The translations under genes were made by a program, and so were the position numbers. From NCBI RefSeq assembly GCF_013618625.1, contig NZ_JABRWO010000004.1:389579-453578 (forward strand): a DNA stretch of 64,000 nucleotides, given 5' to 3'. This DNA is from Bremerella alba. GTDB lineage: Bacteria > Planctomycetota > Planctomycetia > Pirellulales > Pirellulaceae. This document shows, piece by piece, positions 8,947 through 17,919 of this stretch (position 1 is the stretch's first letter; every line of letters starts with the position of its first letter). Below the pieces are notes generated by a model, which was not told the DNA's origin, searched no databases, and worked only from the letters and a program-made list of their open reading frames with translations.

Positions 8947-9635
8947 TTCAATCGCACCATCTTCCCACCTGCGACGACGTGTTCGATGTGCTTACCCGGG
9001 GTCCGTTTCCTACCGGCCAGCACGAGACCGACATGCCGATTCAACGGCACCTGACTGTTTGCCATAGCTGCCGAGACCTGGCAGAAGCACTGCGTCCAGC
9101 AACCGATTTGCTAGGCAATGGCCAAGCCGCTGCCGCTGAAGAAGATTTCGCGCTGCCGGTCTTCTTGGCCGACGATAGCACTTCCAGCCAGCGTTGCATC
9201 ACCGATCAGCCTGAGCGATCGACTACCGATATCGTGGCCGCCGTGCGGGCGCCGCTAATTGCTTTGGCGATGTGCCTGATGATTGTGTTGGCGGTTCAGG
9301 GAAACTGGTCGCACGGTTCGAGCGGCTCTGGTAATTCCCATTCAGCAACCGATAGCTACGCTACCACTGGCCCTAGTGGCGGTGCGAATCTGGCCGACCT
9401 TGTCGCGGGTCCTACCACGTGTTCGCTCATTTCGGTTGACGCCGCAAGCGAGAACCAAGGGACCGATGCCGAGCTTCTTTCCAACCTTGCCGAGCAAAAG
9501 TTCACGTCAGCGCATTGCTGCAGCCAGTGCCATCATGCCGAATCAGAGAAGGGGAAACCGTCTAAGGCGGTCCCGCTCAAGGGGCCACATATGCTGGCCT
9601 TAGTAAACCGCTGCAAGCACTGCCACGCAAAGTAA
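8943..9635 (+). CDS. Transmembrane ZAS-type anti-sigma factor with two C-terminal CxxCH motifs
   Basis: The ATG at 8943 overlaps the sigma factor stop by 4 bp and gives 230 residues. The N-terminal part has H36-x3-C40-x2-C43, the zinc-binding anti-sigma (ZAS) signature. A single transmembrane helix lies at about 102-119. The Ser/Gly-rich extracytoplasmic part ends with C193-S-Q-C196-H197 and C224-K-H-C227-H228, two CxxCH motifs as used for covalent haem c attachment. Family knowledge predicts that the N-terminus sequesters the upstream sigma factor; the tail may sense haem, metal or redox state, which is inference. Without haem the CxxCH motifs could bind metal or form disulfides. Confidence 0.8.
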   Translation: MIQSHHLPTCDDVFDVLTRGPFPTGQHETDMPIQRHLTVCHSCRDLAEALRPATDLLGNGQAAAAEEDFALPVFLADDSTSSQRCITDQPERSTTDIVAAVRAPLIALAMCLMIVLAVQGNWSHGSSGSGNSHSATDSYATTGPSGGANLADLVAGPTTCSLISVDAASENQGTDAELLSNLAEQKFTSAHCCSQCHHAESEKGKPSKAVPLKGPHMLALVNRCKHCHAK

Positions 9636-9677
9636 TGTGCTTGGCAACTTTATCTATTTCAGAGAACGATCTAGCGA

Positions 9678-10022
9678 CTAGGTGCCGCTAGGCCGATAAG
9701 CAGGGGCAGGCACTCGTTTCAAGCGACGCTGCATCCAAGAGATTGCCAGACCGCCGAATATGCCTAACAGGGCACCCGCCGACAAACCGCCTGCTTGCCA
9801 AAGAAGGTTGCTGCCCATCAATACGGCGAGCCCTGATCCGATGGCCAAGCCAACGCCAGCGCCGATATAAAAACCGAGCTGAATAGTCTGTTTCACCGAA
9901 TTTCGCGGTGATGTGGCAATAGAGGATGAGCCAGTGTCGATCACGAGCGACGTTCTGCCTGATTTCTTGAGTCTGTTCCGGGGAGAATCTCTAATATCGT
10001 GATGGAAAGATACCAATTCCAC
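9678..10022 (-). CDS. Small membrane protein of unknown function
   Basis: The 114-residue protein has about 48 polar N-terminal residues, then two Gly/Ala-rich transmembrane helices (about 50-70 and 77-96), and a short basic tail. The two-helix hairpin with small residues loosely recalls AtpI/AtpZ-type proteins, but I see no signature that confirms it. It stands alone between the first ECF module and the anti-sigma/pseudopilin gene. Start choice is uncertain. Confidence 0.5.
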   Translation of the reverse strand: MELVSFHHDIRDSPRNRLKKSGRTSLVIDTGSSSIATSPRNSVKQTIQLGFYIGAGVGLAIGSGLAVLMGSNLLWQAGGLSAGALLGIFGGLAISWMQRRLKRVPAPAYRPSGT

Positions 10023-10168
10023 AATAGGGGAGCAAACGGTATTTTAGGGAGCGTTATCGAATCTTAACGCTCAAAGCCTTCTGCGGGAGTTAAAGGCCAC
10101 AAAGATCAACCCCCTCGCAGGGGCCGGTTTGCTTGCAAAATATTGGCCAACCCCAGAAGGTTCTCTTT

Positions 10169-11176
10169 CTAGAACGGATGAGCGATGCCATTAGCGATCA
10201 CGGCATCGTCTTCGTCGACACCGGCAGCAACCTGGCCTTTGTCGTTGAGGAAGTAATGCTTCATCGAGCTTGGCAGATCTTCCAAACTGATGAATTCGAC
10301 GTGACCATCATCGAACAGGATGTTGAAGCGTCCGTCCTCGTGGCCCTGTGGGGCGATTTGCCCATCTTGAACGATCACGGTATCCGAAGCGACCGGGTAG
10401 CTGGAGCGACCTTTCATCAGAGGAGCTTGCAACTCTCCATCGCGAAGGTTCCCAAGATTGTAGTTATAAACCGTTGCCAAGCCCTGCTGCAGTCTTTCGA
10501 CGTCTGACTCAGGTGCATTCAACAACTGCTCGACGGTTGGCAATTGCTGTGGCTGGGAGAGATTCTGCAACGATTCGGCACAGCGCACCACTTCTGGGTG
10601 TTTCAAGTAGCCGTCATTGAGAAGTCGAGGAGCAAAAGCCCCAGCGACCGATAGTGGTCCGGCCGAGGCCACGGCAGGGTAGCGTTTTTCTGCGTTGCCG
10701 GTAGCAAACTCTTGCAGAGCAAACCCGACCTGGCGGAGATTGTTTTCACATTGAAGCCGCGTTGCGAGCATACGCGAGCTGGCCAACGCAGGGAAAAAGA
10801 TTGCCACAGCGGCAACGCATGCTCCGATGGCTACCATCATATCCATCATGGTGAAGCTTGGATTACCACCGGCGATCGCTTCAAAAGGCTGCTTCTCCCG
10901 GAGAGTCGGCGCATTTTCGTGTTCGGGAATCGATGGATCGAGAATCTCGGCAAAAAGGCCAGGACTCTCCAAAAGCGCACATGTTCGTGTGGCAAGTCCG
11001 ACCGGTGGGGCAGCCTCGTCGAGGCCATCGGACATCAGGTTCAGGTGGGTTCGAAGATGTTCAATTTCGTCTGCAGCGCGAGGGTCTTCAGCAATTTGCT
11101 GTTCAACCGAGGCGTGCTCGTTTTCATCGAGGGCTCCCATCAGGTAGCCCAACCAGTGCTCACGCGTCATCGTCAT
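10169..11176 (-). CDS. Putative anti-sigma factor fused to a DUF1559/pseudopilin-like domain
   Basis: The 335-residue protein overlaps the upstream ECF sigma gene by 17 bp and is probably translationally coupled to it. Residues 1-60 (HWLGYLMGALDENEHASVEQ) fit the small helical domain of anti-sigma factors that lack zinc ligands. At about residue 107 a segment FTMMDMMVAIGACVAAVAIF is followed by LASSRMLATRLQCENNLRQ, which aligns with the prepilin helix and the CKNNLKQIGLALHNY start of DUF1559. The C-terminus has FDDGHVEFI, the family's DG-H motif. So an anti-sigma domain inside the cell is joined through a pilin-like helix to an external domain. Binding of the adjacent sigma factor is inference from gene order. 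Confidence 0.7.
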   Translation of the reverse strand: MTMTREHWLGYLMGALDENEHASVEQQIAEDPRAADEIEHLRTHLNLMSDGLDEAAPPVGLATRTCALLESPGLFAEILDPSIPEHENAPTLREKQPFEAIAGGNPSFTMMDMMVAIGACVAAVAIFFPALASSRMLATRLQCENNLRQVGFALQEFATGNAEKRYPAVASAGPLSVAGAFAPRLLNDGYLKHPEVVRCAESLQNLSQPQQLPTVEQLLNAPESDVERLQQGLATVYNYNLGNLRDGELQAPLMKGRSSYPVASDTVIVQDGQIAPQGHEDGRFNILFDDGHVEFISLEDLPSSMKHYFLNDKGQVAAGVDEDDAVIANGIAHPF

Positions 11177-11882
11177 CTGGGGTATAAACTTCGTTCCATG
11201 CTTCGGTTAACTTCTGCACTGCAGTGTGCAGACGGCTCTTCACCGTACCGACCGGAATTTCCAAGATGTCCGCAGCTTCGCGGTACTTCAAACCTTGGTA
11301 GTAGACCAGCACTACGGCGGTCTTTAACGATTCCGGCAGTTGCTGAACGGCATCGCGCATTACACGTTGACGTTCAAAATCGTCCATCTGTGCCATCGGA
11401 CCTGGCTCGGCACTTACCAACAAATCGACCAGCGAACCGGTCTCTTGTTGTTCGGTACTCGTACCAGCGCGGTCTAAGCTAACCATCTTGTGGCGCTTTG
11501 TCTTGCGCTGAGCATCAATTGCCTGATTGGTGGCAATCGTATACAGCCAGGGGCGAAAACGACGTCCTTCCTCGAAGGTATCGCACTTCAGGTGCACTTG
11601 CAGGAAGGCAGCCTGAAACACATCCTCCGCCATTTCGGGGTCACCCAAGTACCGCCGCAGATAGTTAAACAGTTCACGTTCATAACGTTGAACCAACTTC
11701 TGGAAGTACTCTCGATTCCCCGAATCTCGGTACGCCAACAGCAAATCCTCATCGGATTTGGGTTGAACGAGCGATGGTTCGGAATAACTCGACGTCATTT
11801 CAAGTGTGGCAGTTGTCATTTCTACGAAGATTCCCAGCAATGGTTCGAAATCCGTTTCCTGATGGGAGCAATCTTCATACAA
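11160..11882 (-). CDS. ECF-type RNA polymerase sigma factor
   Basis: The 240-residue protein has region 2 at about residues 50-120 (YLGDPEMAEDVFQAAFLQVH and RPWLYTIATNQAIDAQRK) and region 4 at about 170-225 (LPESLKTAVVLVYYQGLKY, then a helix-turn-helix with IPVGTVKSRLHTAVQKL). The ATG at 11882 is preferred because AAAGG lies 6 bp upstream; a second ATG at 11819 is possible. The gene is first in a two-gene unit with the anti-sigma/pseudopilin fusion. A -24/-12 promoter-like sequence lies on the same strand at 12031-12047. Confidence 0.88.
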   Translation of the reverse strand: MYEDCSHQETDFEPLLGIFVEMTTATLEMTSSYSEPSLVQPKSDEDLLLAYRDSGNREYFQKLVQRYERELFNYLRRYLGDPEMAEDVFQAAFLQVHLKCDTFEEGRRFRPWLYTIATNQAIDAQRKTKRHKMVSLDRAGTSTEQQETGSLVDLLVSAEPGPMAQMDDFERQRVMRDAVQQLPESLKTAVVLVYYQGLKYREAADILEIPVGTVKSRLHTAVQKLTEAWNEVYTPDDDDA

Positions 11883-12030
11883 ACCTTTGAAAAGGCTTGT
11901 CGAAGATGCCGTCCGACCATCGCCGTGATCCGTATTCTAGCACGCTTGCACCAGGGAAAGTGGTTTACGTGTGGAGATGGTCGAGAATTGACAGCCCCAT
12001 GACAGGCTCATAAACTCGATCTACCCCTAA

Positions 12031-12047
12031 AGCAACGCCCGTGCCGA
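12031..12047 (-). promoter_or_regulatory. Candidate sigma-54 (-24/-12) promoter for the ECF sigma operon
   Basis: The minus strand reads TCGGCACGGGCGTTGCT. Against the consensus YTGGCACGRNNNTTGCW it matches 13 of 14 informative positions, including the GG and GC dinucleotides 10 nt apart. Transcription would start near 12020 and leave a leader of about 138 nt before the ATG at 11882. The motif overlaps the leader of the divergent permease gene. Confidence 0.5.
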
Positions 12048-12057
12048 AAGAGAAAAA

Positions 12058-13836
12058 ATGGACGATAGAAAATACAAATGGGCCGTTGCTGGCGACGTTA
12101 ACGCCTTCTTTGGCTTGATGTTAGACAACATCGCCGATCTTTTGCTGACGATCGGCTTGCTAGCGGCTGTCTTTAACTTTCCTACAACATTCGCCATTGG
12201 ACACATGGTGCCAGGTACGGCGATTGGGGTGTTGGTAGGCGACCTGATCTTCTTCTGGATGGCCTTGAATCTGGCGAAAAGGAGCGGCCGTAACGACGTA
12301 ACTGCCATGCCTTTAGGGCTCGACACGCCGAGCACCTTCGGAATGGTGTTTTTCGTTTTGGGACCGTCGTTTGCCCTGGGAGTCCAGGAATTACAACTGA
12401 CAGCAGAAGAGGCTGCTATCCGTACGTGGCATATTGGCATTTGGTCCATTGTCTTGTCCGGAATTTTCAAATCCTTTTTCGCGTTCAGCTCAAGTTGGAT
12501 ACGCAAGGTGATTCCTCGTGCAGGTCTACTCGGATCGCTCGCGGCAATTGCCCTGGTGCTCATTAGCTTTCTGCCATTTATCGAAGCGCTGCACTTTCCG
12601 ATTGTTGGCATGACCGCTCTGTCGATCGTATTGGTCACGCTCGTGGCACACATTCGCCTGCCATGGAAAATCCCCGGCGCGCTTGCGGCGCTCGTCGTTT
12701 CCGGTGCCGTCTATTACCTCATGCATGGGTTGGGCCTCTTAGGAGTTACGCCGGAGCCGATGGACTTCCAACCTGCCGACGCGTTGCTTCCGATGGACTG
12801 GTTAGCCGTATTCCGCTTCGAATGGCTGACGGTCGCGAAGTTTAATGAAGCAGCTCAGTACTTACCGATTGTCATCCCGTTTGCCTTGGCGACGGTGATT
12901 GGCGGAATCGATTGCGTGGAGAGCGCTGCCGCAGCGGGAGACGAATACGACACCAATCGCATCATCGGCGCCGAAGCCATCGCGACCCTGGTCGCTGGTC
13001 TCTGCGGGGGCGTGATCCAAACGACACCTTATATCGGTCATCCGGCCTACAAAGCGATGGGAGGTCGGGCCGCATATACTTTGGCAACGGCTCTCTTCGT
13101 GGGTGGGGCAGGGGTGCTTGGCTATTTCGGGTTTCTGTACTGGGCGATTCCCAAGCCCACGGTCTTTCCGATCCTCGTTTTTATCGGGCTCGAGATCACC
13201 TCGCAAAGCTTTCAAGCAACACCCAAGCGGCACTACCCTGCCGTTTCGATCGCTTGCATCCCGGCCTTGGCTGCATTGGTGCTAATCTTTGCGGGTGATT
13301 TGCAGGGAACCTATACGGGGCTTTCCTATCAAATGCAGGGTGAAGTCGCCGCGATGGTCGACGCAGGGCAAATCGATGCCGAAGCTGCGCAAAAGCTAAA
13401 TGACCTAACGCTTCAGTTGCGTGAATACAGTCAGGGAAACATCCAAACACCACCGGACGAACAGGGGCATACTCACCCAGCTGGGATCGCCGTGAAGATG
13501 CAAACCCTACAAATGCTGGCCGGCGGTTTTATTCTGACGAGTATGCTATGGGCCACGATCCTGGCCTACATCATTGATCGTCGCCTGTACACGGCGGCGA
13601 CTTTCGCGTTGGCTTGTGCTGCGTTTAGCCTGTTCGGCATGATTCACTCGCCTTTTCCAAGTGGTAAGCTGGTGCTAGGTTGGCATGTGCCAGACCTACC
13701 CAGTGCGGCCGCTGGACAAGGTCCGATCTACATGATGTGGGCCTACGTCTGCATGGCGGTCGTTTTGTCCGTGTGTGGCCTATGGCAACATGCATCCCCT
13801 CCGCGCGAATACCCCCAGCACGAAACAGAAAGCTAG
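12058..13836 (+). CDS. NCS2-type (xanthine/uracil-like) permease family protein
   Basis: The 592-residue integral membrane protein has about 12 hydrophobic helices. FGLMLDNIADLLLTIGLL, VPGTAIGVLVGDLIFFW and a central IGGIDCVESAAAAGDEYDT segment match the layout of nucleobase:cation symporters of the NCS2/AzgA type, where the equivalent helix carries a conserved acidic residue for substrate binding. A soluble loop of about 50 residues lies near 430-485. The substrate cannot be read from sequence; purine or another small anion are both possible. The following methyltransferase starts 4 bp downstream, so the two genes are probably co-transcribed. Confidence 0.7.
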   Translation: MDDRKYKWAVAGDVNAFFGLMLDNIADLLLTIGLLAAVFNFPTTFAIGHMVPGTAIGVLVGDLIFFWMALNLAKRSGRNDVTAMPLGLDTPSTFGMVFFVLGPSFALGVQELQLTAEEAAIRTWHIGIWSIVLSGIFKSFFAFSSSWIRKVIPRAGLLGSLAAIALVLISFLPFIEALHFPIVGMTALSIVLVTLVAHIRLPWKIPGALAALVVSGAVYYLMHGLGLLGVTPEPMDFQPADALLPMDWLAVFRFEWLTVAKFNEAAQYLPIVIPFALATVIGGIDCVESAAAAGDEYDTNRIIGAEAIATLVAGLCGGVIQTTPYIGHPAYKAMGGRAAYTLATALFVGGAGVLGYFGFLYWAIPKPTVFPILVFIGLEITSQSFQATPKRHYPAVSIACIPALAALVLIFAGDLQGTYTGLSYQMQGEVAAMVDAGQIDAEAAQKLNDLTLQLREYSQGNIQTPPDEQGHTHPAGIAVKMQTLQMLAGGFILTSMLWATILAYIIDRRLYTAATFALACAAFSLFGMIHSPFPSGKLVLGWHVPDLPSAAAGQGPIYMMWAYVCMAVVLSVCGLWQHASPPREYPQHETES

Positions 13837-13840
13837 TTCA

Positions 13841-14524
13841 ATGCTCGAACGCATTCTTGAACCTGAAGTAATGGACACGCCGCAGGAAGCCATGCTCTAT
13901 GACGACATGGACCATAACGCGGTCAACGAGGCGTTCGTCAATGATCTCATTTCATTTCTCGGAATCCATCCCGATATTGAAGCCGAGATGATCGACATTC
14001 TCGATGTCGGTACCGGCACTGCCCGCATTCCAATAATCCTGGCCGACCGCATCCCGCAGTGTCGCATCATGGGCGGCGACGCATCGATCGCCATGCTGGA
14101 CGTAGCAAAGATCAACATCGATATTGCCGGCCTGCTAGATCGTGTTCAATTGGTTCGATTCGACGCGAAGCAGTGCGACTACGAAGACGGCTTCTTTACC
14201 GGCGTGATGTCCAATACCATCATCCATCACATCCCTGAACCGCTTGCCGTGCTGCAGGAAAGCGTGCGTCTAGCGGCCCCAGGCGGCTGGCTCTTCTTCC
14301 GTGATCTTGTACGGCCCGAGACGGACGAGCAGCTCCAACAACTCGTCGCAACCTATTGCGGCAACGAGCCGGAGCCCGCACAAAAACTATTTGGCGATTC
14401 GCTTCATGCGGCTCTTTCGCTATCAGATATCCGCGAGATGGTGGCTTCGCTAGGATTCGGCTCGGAAACCGTCCAGCTTACCTCGGATCGACACTGGACG
14501 TGGGCAGCCCAAAAGCCGGAATAA
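13841..14524 (+). CDS. Class I SAM-dependent methyltransferase
   Basis: The ATG at 13841, 4 bp after the permease stop, gives 227 residues; a longer frame overlapping the permease is unlikely. The SAM-binding motif I is ILDVGTGTARIP at about residues 53-64, with an acidic residue at the end of the second strand (IMGGDASIAML, about 77-87). A later SNTIIHHIPEP gives the post-motif region of small-molecule methyltransferases. The substrate is unknown. Co-transcription with the permease suggests that it may act on the imported compound, but this is a weak inference. Confidence 0.8.
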   Translation: MLERILEPEVMDTPQEAMLYDDMDHNAVNEAFVNDLISFLGIHPDIEAEMIDILDVGTGTARIPIILADRIPQCRIMGGDASIAMLDVAKINIDIAGLLDRVQLVRFDAKQCDYEDGFFTGVMSNTIIHHIPEPLAVLQESVRLAAPGGWLFFRDLVRPETDEQLQQLVATYCGNEPEPAQKLFGDSLHAALSLSDIREMVASLGFGSETVQLTSDRHWTWAAQKPE

Positions 14525-14711
14525 TCTGCATATTCGGCAACTTATTCCCTAAGTCGTCAAAGCTTCTATCAATTCCATCACGAGAATTGTCCGTTCTCTT
14601 CCAACAGCAACTACGATCTAACTCGTAGTGCGTGGTATTGCGGTTTAACGTGGTGATTTTCCAGCGGGAAGATCGCGAGAATCGCAATGCGTACCTTACT
14701 CTGGAAGAACC

Positions 14712-15917
14712 ATGGCAACCGATTGCCCCTCGAGCGACCCCATTGCCTTTCCAGGTTCGCTCTCTCACGAAGCTCAACCACTCAGAGTCGAAGTCGTCAC
14801 CGAGGTCGATTCTGGGTCGTCACTTTTCGTGGAGTGGGAACGCCTGGCCGGACAACGTCTGTTTCTAGCCCCACGCTGGCTGCTCACTTGGTGGAAGCAC
14901 TATCGCCGGCCTGGCAGTGATCTGCAGATTGTCACCGTGCGAGAAAATGCTGGTTGGCTGATTGGTCTGGCTCCGTGGTATCGCCGTCGAACCTGGTGGG
15001 GTGGTGACGAGATTCATCTGCTCGGCTCCGGAGAAGTCTGTAGCGATTACCTTTCCGTGCTGGCCAAGCCCAGCGAAGAAAACCAAGTCATCCACACGTT
15101 AGCCGATTTTATTCCGCAACAATTTGCCGGAATCGATCGCTTTTTCTTCGAAGGTCTCGACGCGTCAGACGTGGTCATGCATCACCTAGCCAGTGCGATG
15201 CAAAACCGGCAATACGAAGTGAAGAGACTGCCGCTTCTAGATAGCTACCGACTCGCGCTTCCGGCGACATGGGAAGAGTGGGTTTCGCAGCTCTCTCGAT
15301 CGCGCCGCCATCGGGTTCGCCAACTATGGCGTAATCAGTTCGACACCGGCAAAGCCACCATTCATATCTCAGACGAAACGACCCTGGAACAAGGGTTCTC
15401 GATCCTCGTCGATCTCCATCAAAAACGCCGCAACCAGATGGGGCAGCCTGGCTGTTTCGCATCGAAGCGATTTCATGGTTTCCTCAAGGAGGCCGCGCAC
15501 GAACACCTCGATTCGGGTCAGCTACGCCTACAATGGATTGAACTCGAAGGGCGACCGGTCGCTGTCGAATTAGATCTGGAAGAAGGAGATACCTGCCTGC
15601 ACTATTGCAGCGGTATCGCGATCGATTGCGAGTATGCCCGTCCAGGCTGGCTCGGCATCACTGCCGCGATCCGTCATGCCATCGATTCCGGAAAGACGAC
15701 CTTTGATTTTCTTCGAGGGGATGAAGATTACAAAAGCCACTGGCGCGGACAACCGGTTCCGATGGTAAATCTGGAATTCGTCCCCCCAAAAATCAGTGCC
15801 AGACTCCGTTCGCAAGTTCGTGAAGTGGTACGCATGGCCAAGCAGCAGGCCAAACGCATTCTGCGGAGGTCGTCAAAACCGTTACAAACCGAAGGCCATT
15901 CATCGGACGAAGGCTAA
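14712..15917 (+). CDS. GNAT-type acyltransferase, FemAB/CelD-like
   Basis: The 401-residue protein has the double GNAT layout of the Acetyltransf_6 (BioF2/CelD-like) family. Supporting segments are RSRRHRVRQLWRNQ at about residue 197, a central VDLHQKRRNQMGQPG, and DTCLHYCSGIAIDCEYARPG followed by TFDFLRGDEDYKSHW, the typical C-terminal signature. Such proteins transfer acyl groups from CoA or aminoacyl-tRNA donors, often in polysaccharide or cell-envelope pathways. A second copy of the same family is at 36591. The ATG at 14712 is the first in a frame otherwise preceded by 180 bp of non-coding sequence. The substrate is unknown. Confidence 0.75.
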   Translation: MATDCPSSDPIAFPGSLSHEAQPLRVEVVTEVDSGSSLFVEWERLAGQRLFLAPRWLLTWWKHYRRPGSDLQIVTVRENAGWLIGLAPWYRRRTWWGGDEIHLLGSGEVCSDYLSVLAKPSEENQVIHTLADFIPQQFAGIDRFFFEGLDASDVVMHHLASAMQNRQYEVKRLPLLDSYRLALPATWEEWVSQLSRSRRHRVRQLWRNQFDTGKATIHISDETTLEQGFSILVDLHQKRRNQMGQPGCFASKRFHGFLKEAAHEHLDSGQLRLQWIELEGRPVAVELDLEEGDTCLHYCSGIAIDCEYARPGWLGITAAIRHAIDSGKTTFDFLRGDEDYKSHWRGQPVPMVNLEFVPPKISARLRSQVREVVRMAKQQAKRILRRSSKPLQTEGHSSDEG

Positions 15918-15974
15918 ACACTCGATGAGAAGGTTAAGCTCGACAGCTAGCACTTTCGAATCGAGACATTTGCC

Positions 15975-16274
15975 ATGAGACAAAAGGCCTGGGCCATTCA
16001 CTTCGTTTACGCCGGCATCTTCCTATTGCTGGCCGGTGGCCAAATGTACGCCGTTGAGTCGTTTCAACTGACGCCTTCTGCAACGAAGTTCCTGGCCCAT
16101 AATGTCGGCCCTGGTCCAGAGACACCCCGAGGTGCTCTTAATCACCTTATGGTCAACAGCGGAGCGGATGTTCGGGAAACGATCAGCCCACCAAGCTGGA
16201 TTGCTTGGGCAGCACTTAGTGCCGGCACCGTAATGGCCGTGCATGGAGGACTGCTGATTGCTCGAAAGAAGTAA
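15975..16274 (+). CDS. Small membrane protein of unknown function
   Basis: The 99-residue protein has two hydrophobic helices, at about residues 7-27 (FVYAGIFLLLAGGQMYAVES) and 75-94, with a polar loop of about 45 residues between them. No family is recognised. It lies between the GNAT gene and the VIT1-type transporter with gaps of 57 and 71 bp, in the same direction as both. It may be a conserved planctomycete protein, but nothing in it indicates function. Confidence 0.5.
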   Translation: MRQKAWAIHFVYAGIFLLLAGGQMYAVESFQLTPSATKFLAHNVGPGPETPRGALNHLMVNSGADVRETISPPSWIAWAALSAGTVMAVHGGLLIARKK

Positions 16275-16345
16275 ACGAGCACCGATCTTCTTCGTATACT
16301 TGAGGCTCTCATTGGAATGTGACCTCGGCTAGGGAATGACTTACG

Positions 16346-17110
16346 ATGAAGCTTTCGCCGGAAGAACTTGCCCAGCAGCATACCGACGAAGCCATTGCGG
16401 CACGTATCGCTGGGCCATCGGTCGAGGAATTCGCCGGCGACTTTGTCCTAGGGGGCGTCGACGGAACGATCACCACGTTCGCGATTGTGGCAGGGGTAGC
16501 CGGTGCCAGTTACGGCGTCACAGTAGCCATCGTTCTAGGATTCGCTAACCTGCTGGCCGATGGTTTCAGCATGGCCGTCAGCAATTACCTGAAGGCCCGT
16601 AGCGATCAGATGCAATTGAAGAAGTATCGTCAGATCGAGAATATCCACATCAAGGAAGTTCCAGATCGCGAACGGGAAGAGATTCGGCAGATCTTTGCCG
16701 CCAAAGGTTTCGAAGGCGACCTCTTAGAACAAGTCGTACAAACGATCTGCGAGGACCGTCAGCGCTGGGTCGACACGATGCTGGTCGAAGAATGGGGCCT
16801 TCGCTTGCAACCTCCATCCCCCTGGAAATCTGGTCTGGTGACCTTTGCTGGGTTTGTGCTTTGCGGCTCGATCCCACTGGCTCCGTTGCCGCTGATTCAT
16901 TTCGGACTGGATGCCGCGACAATCTTTCTTTCCAGCGCTATTCTTACTGTCATCGCGTTCGCGCTGATTGGTGTCTTCCGTGCTCGCGTCCTACAAGCGG
17001 GTCCATTGGCTTCTGTCATCGAGACGGTCGCCACCGGTGGGGTCGCCGCAGCGATTGCTTACGGGGTCGGAATTTTACTAGATCAACTGGCCGGCTCCCC
17101 TGCAATGTAG
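16346..17110 (+). CDS. VIT1/CCC1-family iron or manganese transporter
   Basis: The 254-residue protein carries the family start GDFVLGGVDGTITTFAIVAG (about residues 30-50), then ANLLADGFSMAVSNYLKARS, the conserved second helix. A charged cytoplasmic stretch with several Glu residues (about 90-150) corresponds to the metal-binding domain of VIT1-like proteins. Three further helices follow. Members export Fe(II) or Mn(II) from the cytosol. The next genes encode universal stress proteins and a hemerythrin-like protein, which fits a metal or stress context. Confidence 0.85.
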   Translation: MKLSPEELAQQHTDEAIAARIAGPSVEEFAGDFVLGGVDGTITTFAIVAGVAGASYGVTVAIVLGFANLLADGFSMAVSNYLKARSDQMQLKKYRQIENIHIKEVPDREREEIRQIFAAKGFEGDLLEQVVQTICEDRQRWVDTMLVEEWGLRLQPPSPWKSGLVTFAGFVLCGSIPLAPLPLIHFGLDAATIFLSSAILTVIAFALIGVFRARVLQAGPLASVIETVATGGVAAAIAYGVGILLDQLAGSPAM

Positions 17111-17430
17111 CGACAGACCAGTGACTTAAAAGTGTCGCAATTATCGAGAACCGCAGCAGGATCTGTTTGCCAAGTACTCGCCCAGTCGCGAAAATAGAAC
17201 ATCGATAGAAATGCTTCGCAAACGAGCGGCGGCCTGCCCCCATGCCTCTATCGCGTCGACGTCCATAGCCGCTGACATCGTTCCGCTGCATCTACATTTC
17301 CGACGAATTTCTGCCTGATTAACCCCGTTTCTTGCAAACAAGAACCTTGTGAAATTCGTAACAAACAATAGAGAGCAAGGGGTTCGACCGTTACCCGAAA
17401 TCACTTGCCCCATGGAGAAGGAGTCGAGCC
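17111..17430. other. Intergenic region
   Basis: No gene or clear structured element is seen in these 320 bases. An AAGGAG-type ribosome binding site precedes the stress protein at the right end. No promoter could be assigned with confidence. Confidence 0.5.
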
Positions 17431-17865
17431 ATGAACTTCAAACGTATTCTCTTTCCGACCGATTTTTCTCACTGTGGTGATGCTGCGTTGCACTTGGCGA
17501 CGGCATTAGCACGCGATAGCGGTGGCACGATTGTTGTCGCCCATGTCGAAGAGCCGCCCACCGTCTACGGTACCGGCGAAATGTACTACGGCATGTTAGA
17601 CCCGTCTCCCGACGATCTGAAGAAGATGCTGCACGAGATCAAACCCAGCGATCCGGAAGTTCCCGTCGAGTACCGACTCGTTACCGGCGACCCTTCCTCG
17701 GCTGTCGTGCGACTGGCAGAGGAAGAAAACATCGACCTGATTGTTTTAGGCACCCATGGCCGCACCGGCCTGTTGCATATGCTGATTGGTAGTACCGCCG
17801 AGTCGATCGTGCGGCACGCCAAGTGTCCTGTCTTGACGTTTAAACAACCGTCCGAGACAAGTTAA
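17431..17865 (+). CDS. Universal stress protein, UspA family
   Basis: The 144-residue single-domain protein begins with KRILFPTDFSHCGDAALHLA, the family's first strand and Asp. It ends with LIVLGTHGRTGLLHMLIGST and ESIVRHAKCPVLT. The G-x2-G-x9-G-(S/T) motif places it in the ATP-binding subgroup. GGAG lies about 10 bp before the ATG. It starts a short run with the hemerythrin-like gene and a second stress protein, all in one direction. Confidence 0.9.
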   Translation: MNFKRILFPTDFSHCGDAALHLATALARDSGGTIVVAHVEEPPTVYGTGEMYYGMLDPSPDDLKKMLHEIKPSDPEVPVEYRLVTGDPSSAVVRLAEEENIDLIVLGTHGRTGLLHMLIGSTAESIVRHAKCPVLTFKQPSETS

Positions 17866-17919
17866 CCCCCATTATGTTCGATGCCTTACTTTAAGCCCCG
17901 AAAGGGAAGGAGGTGTGCG

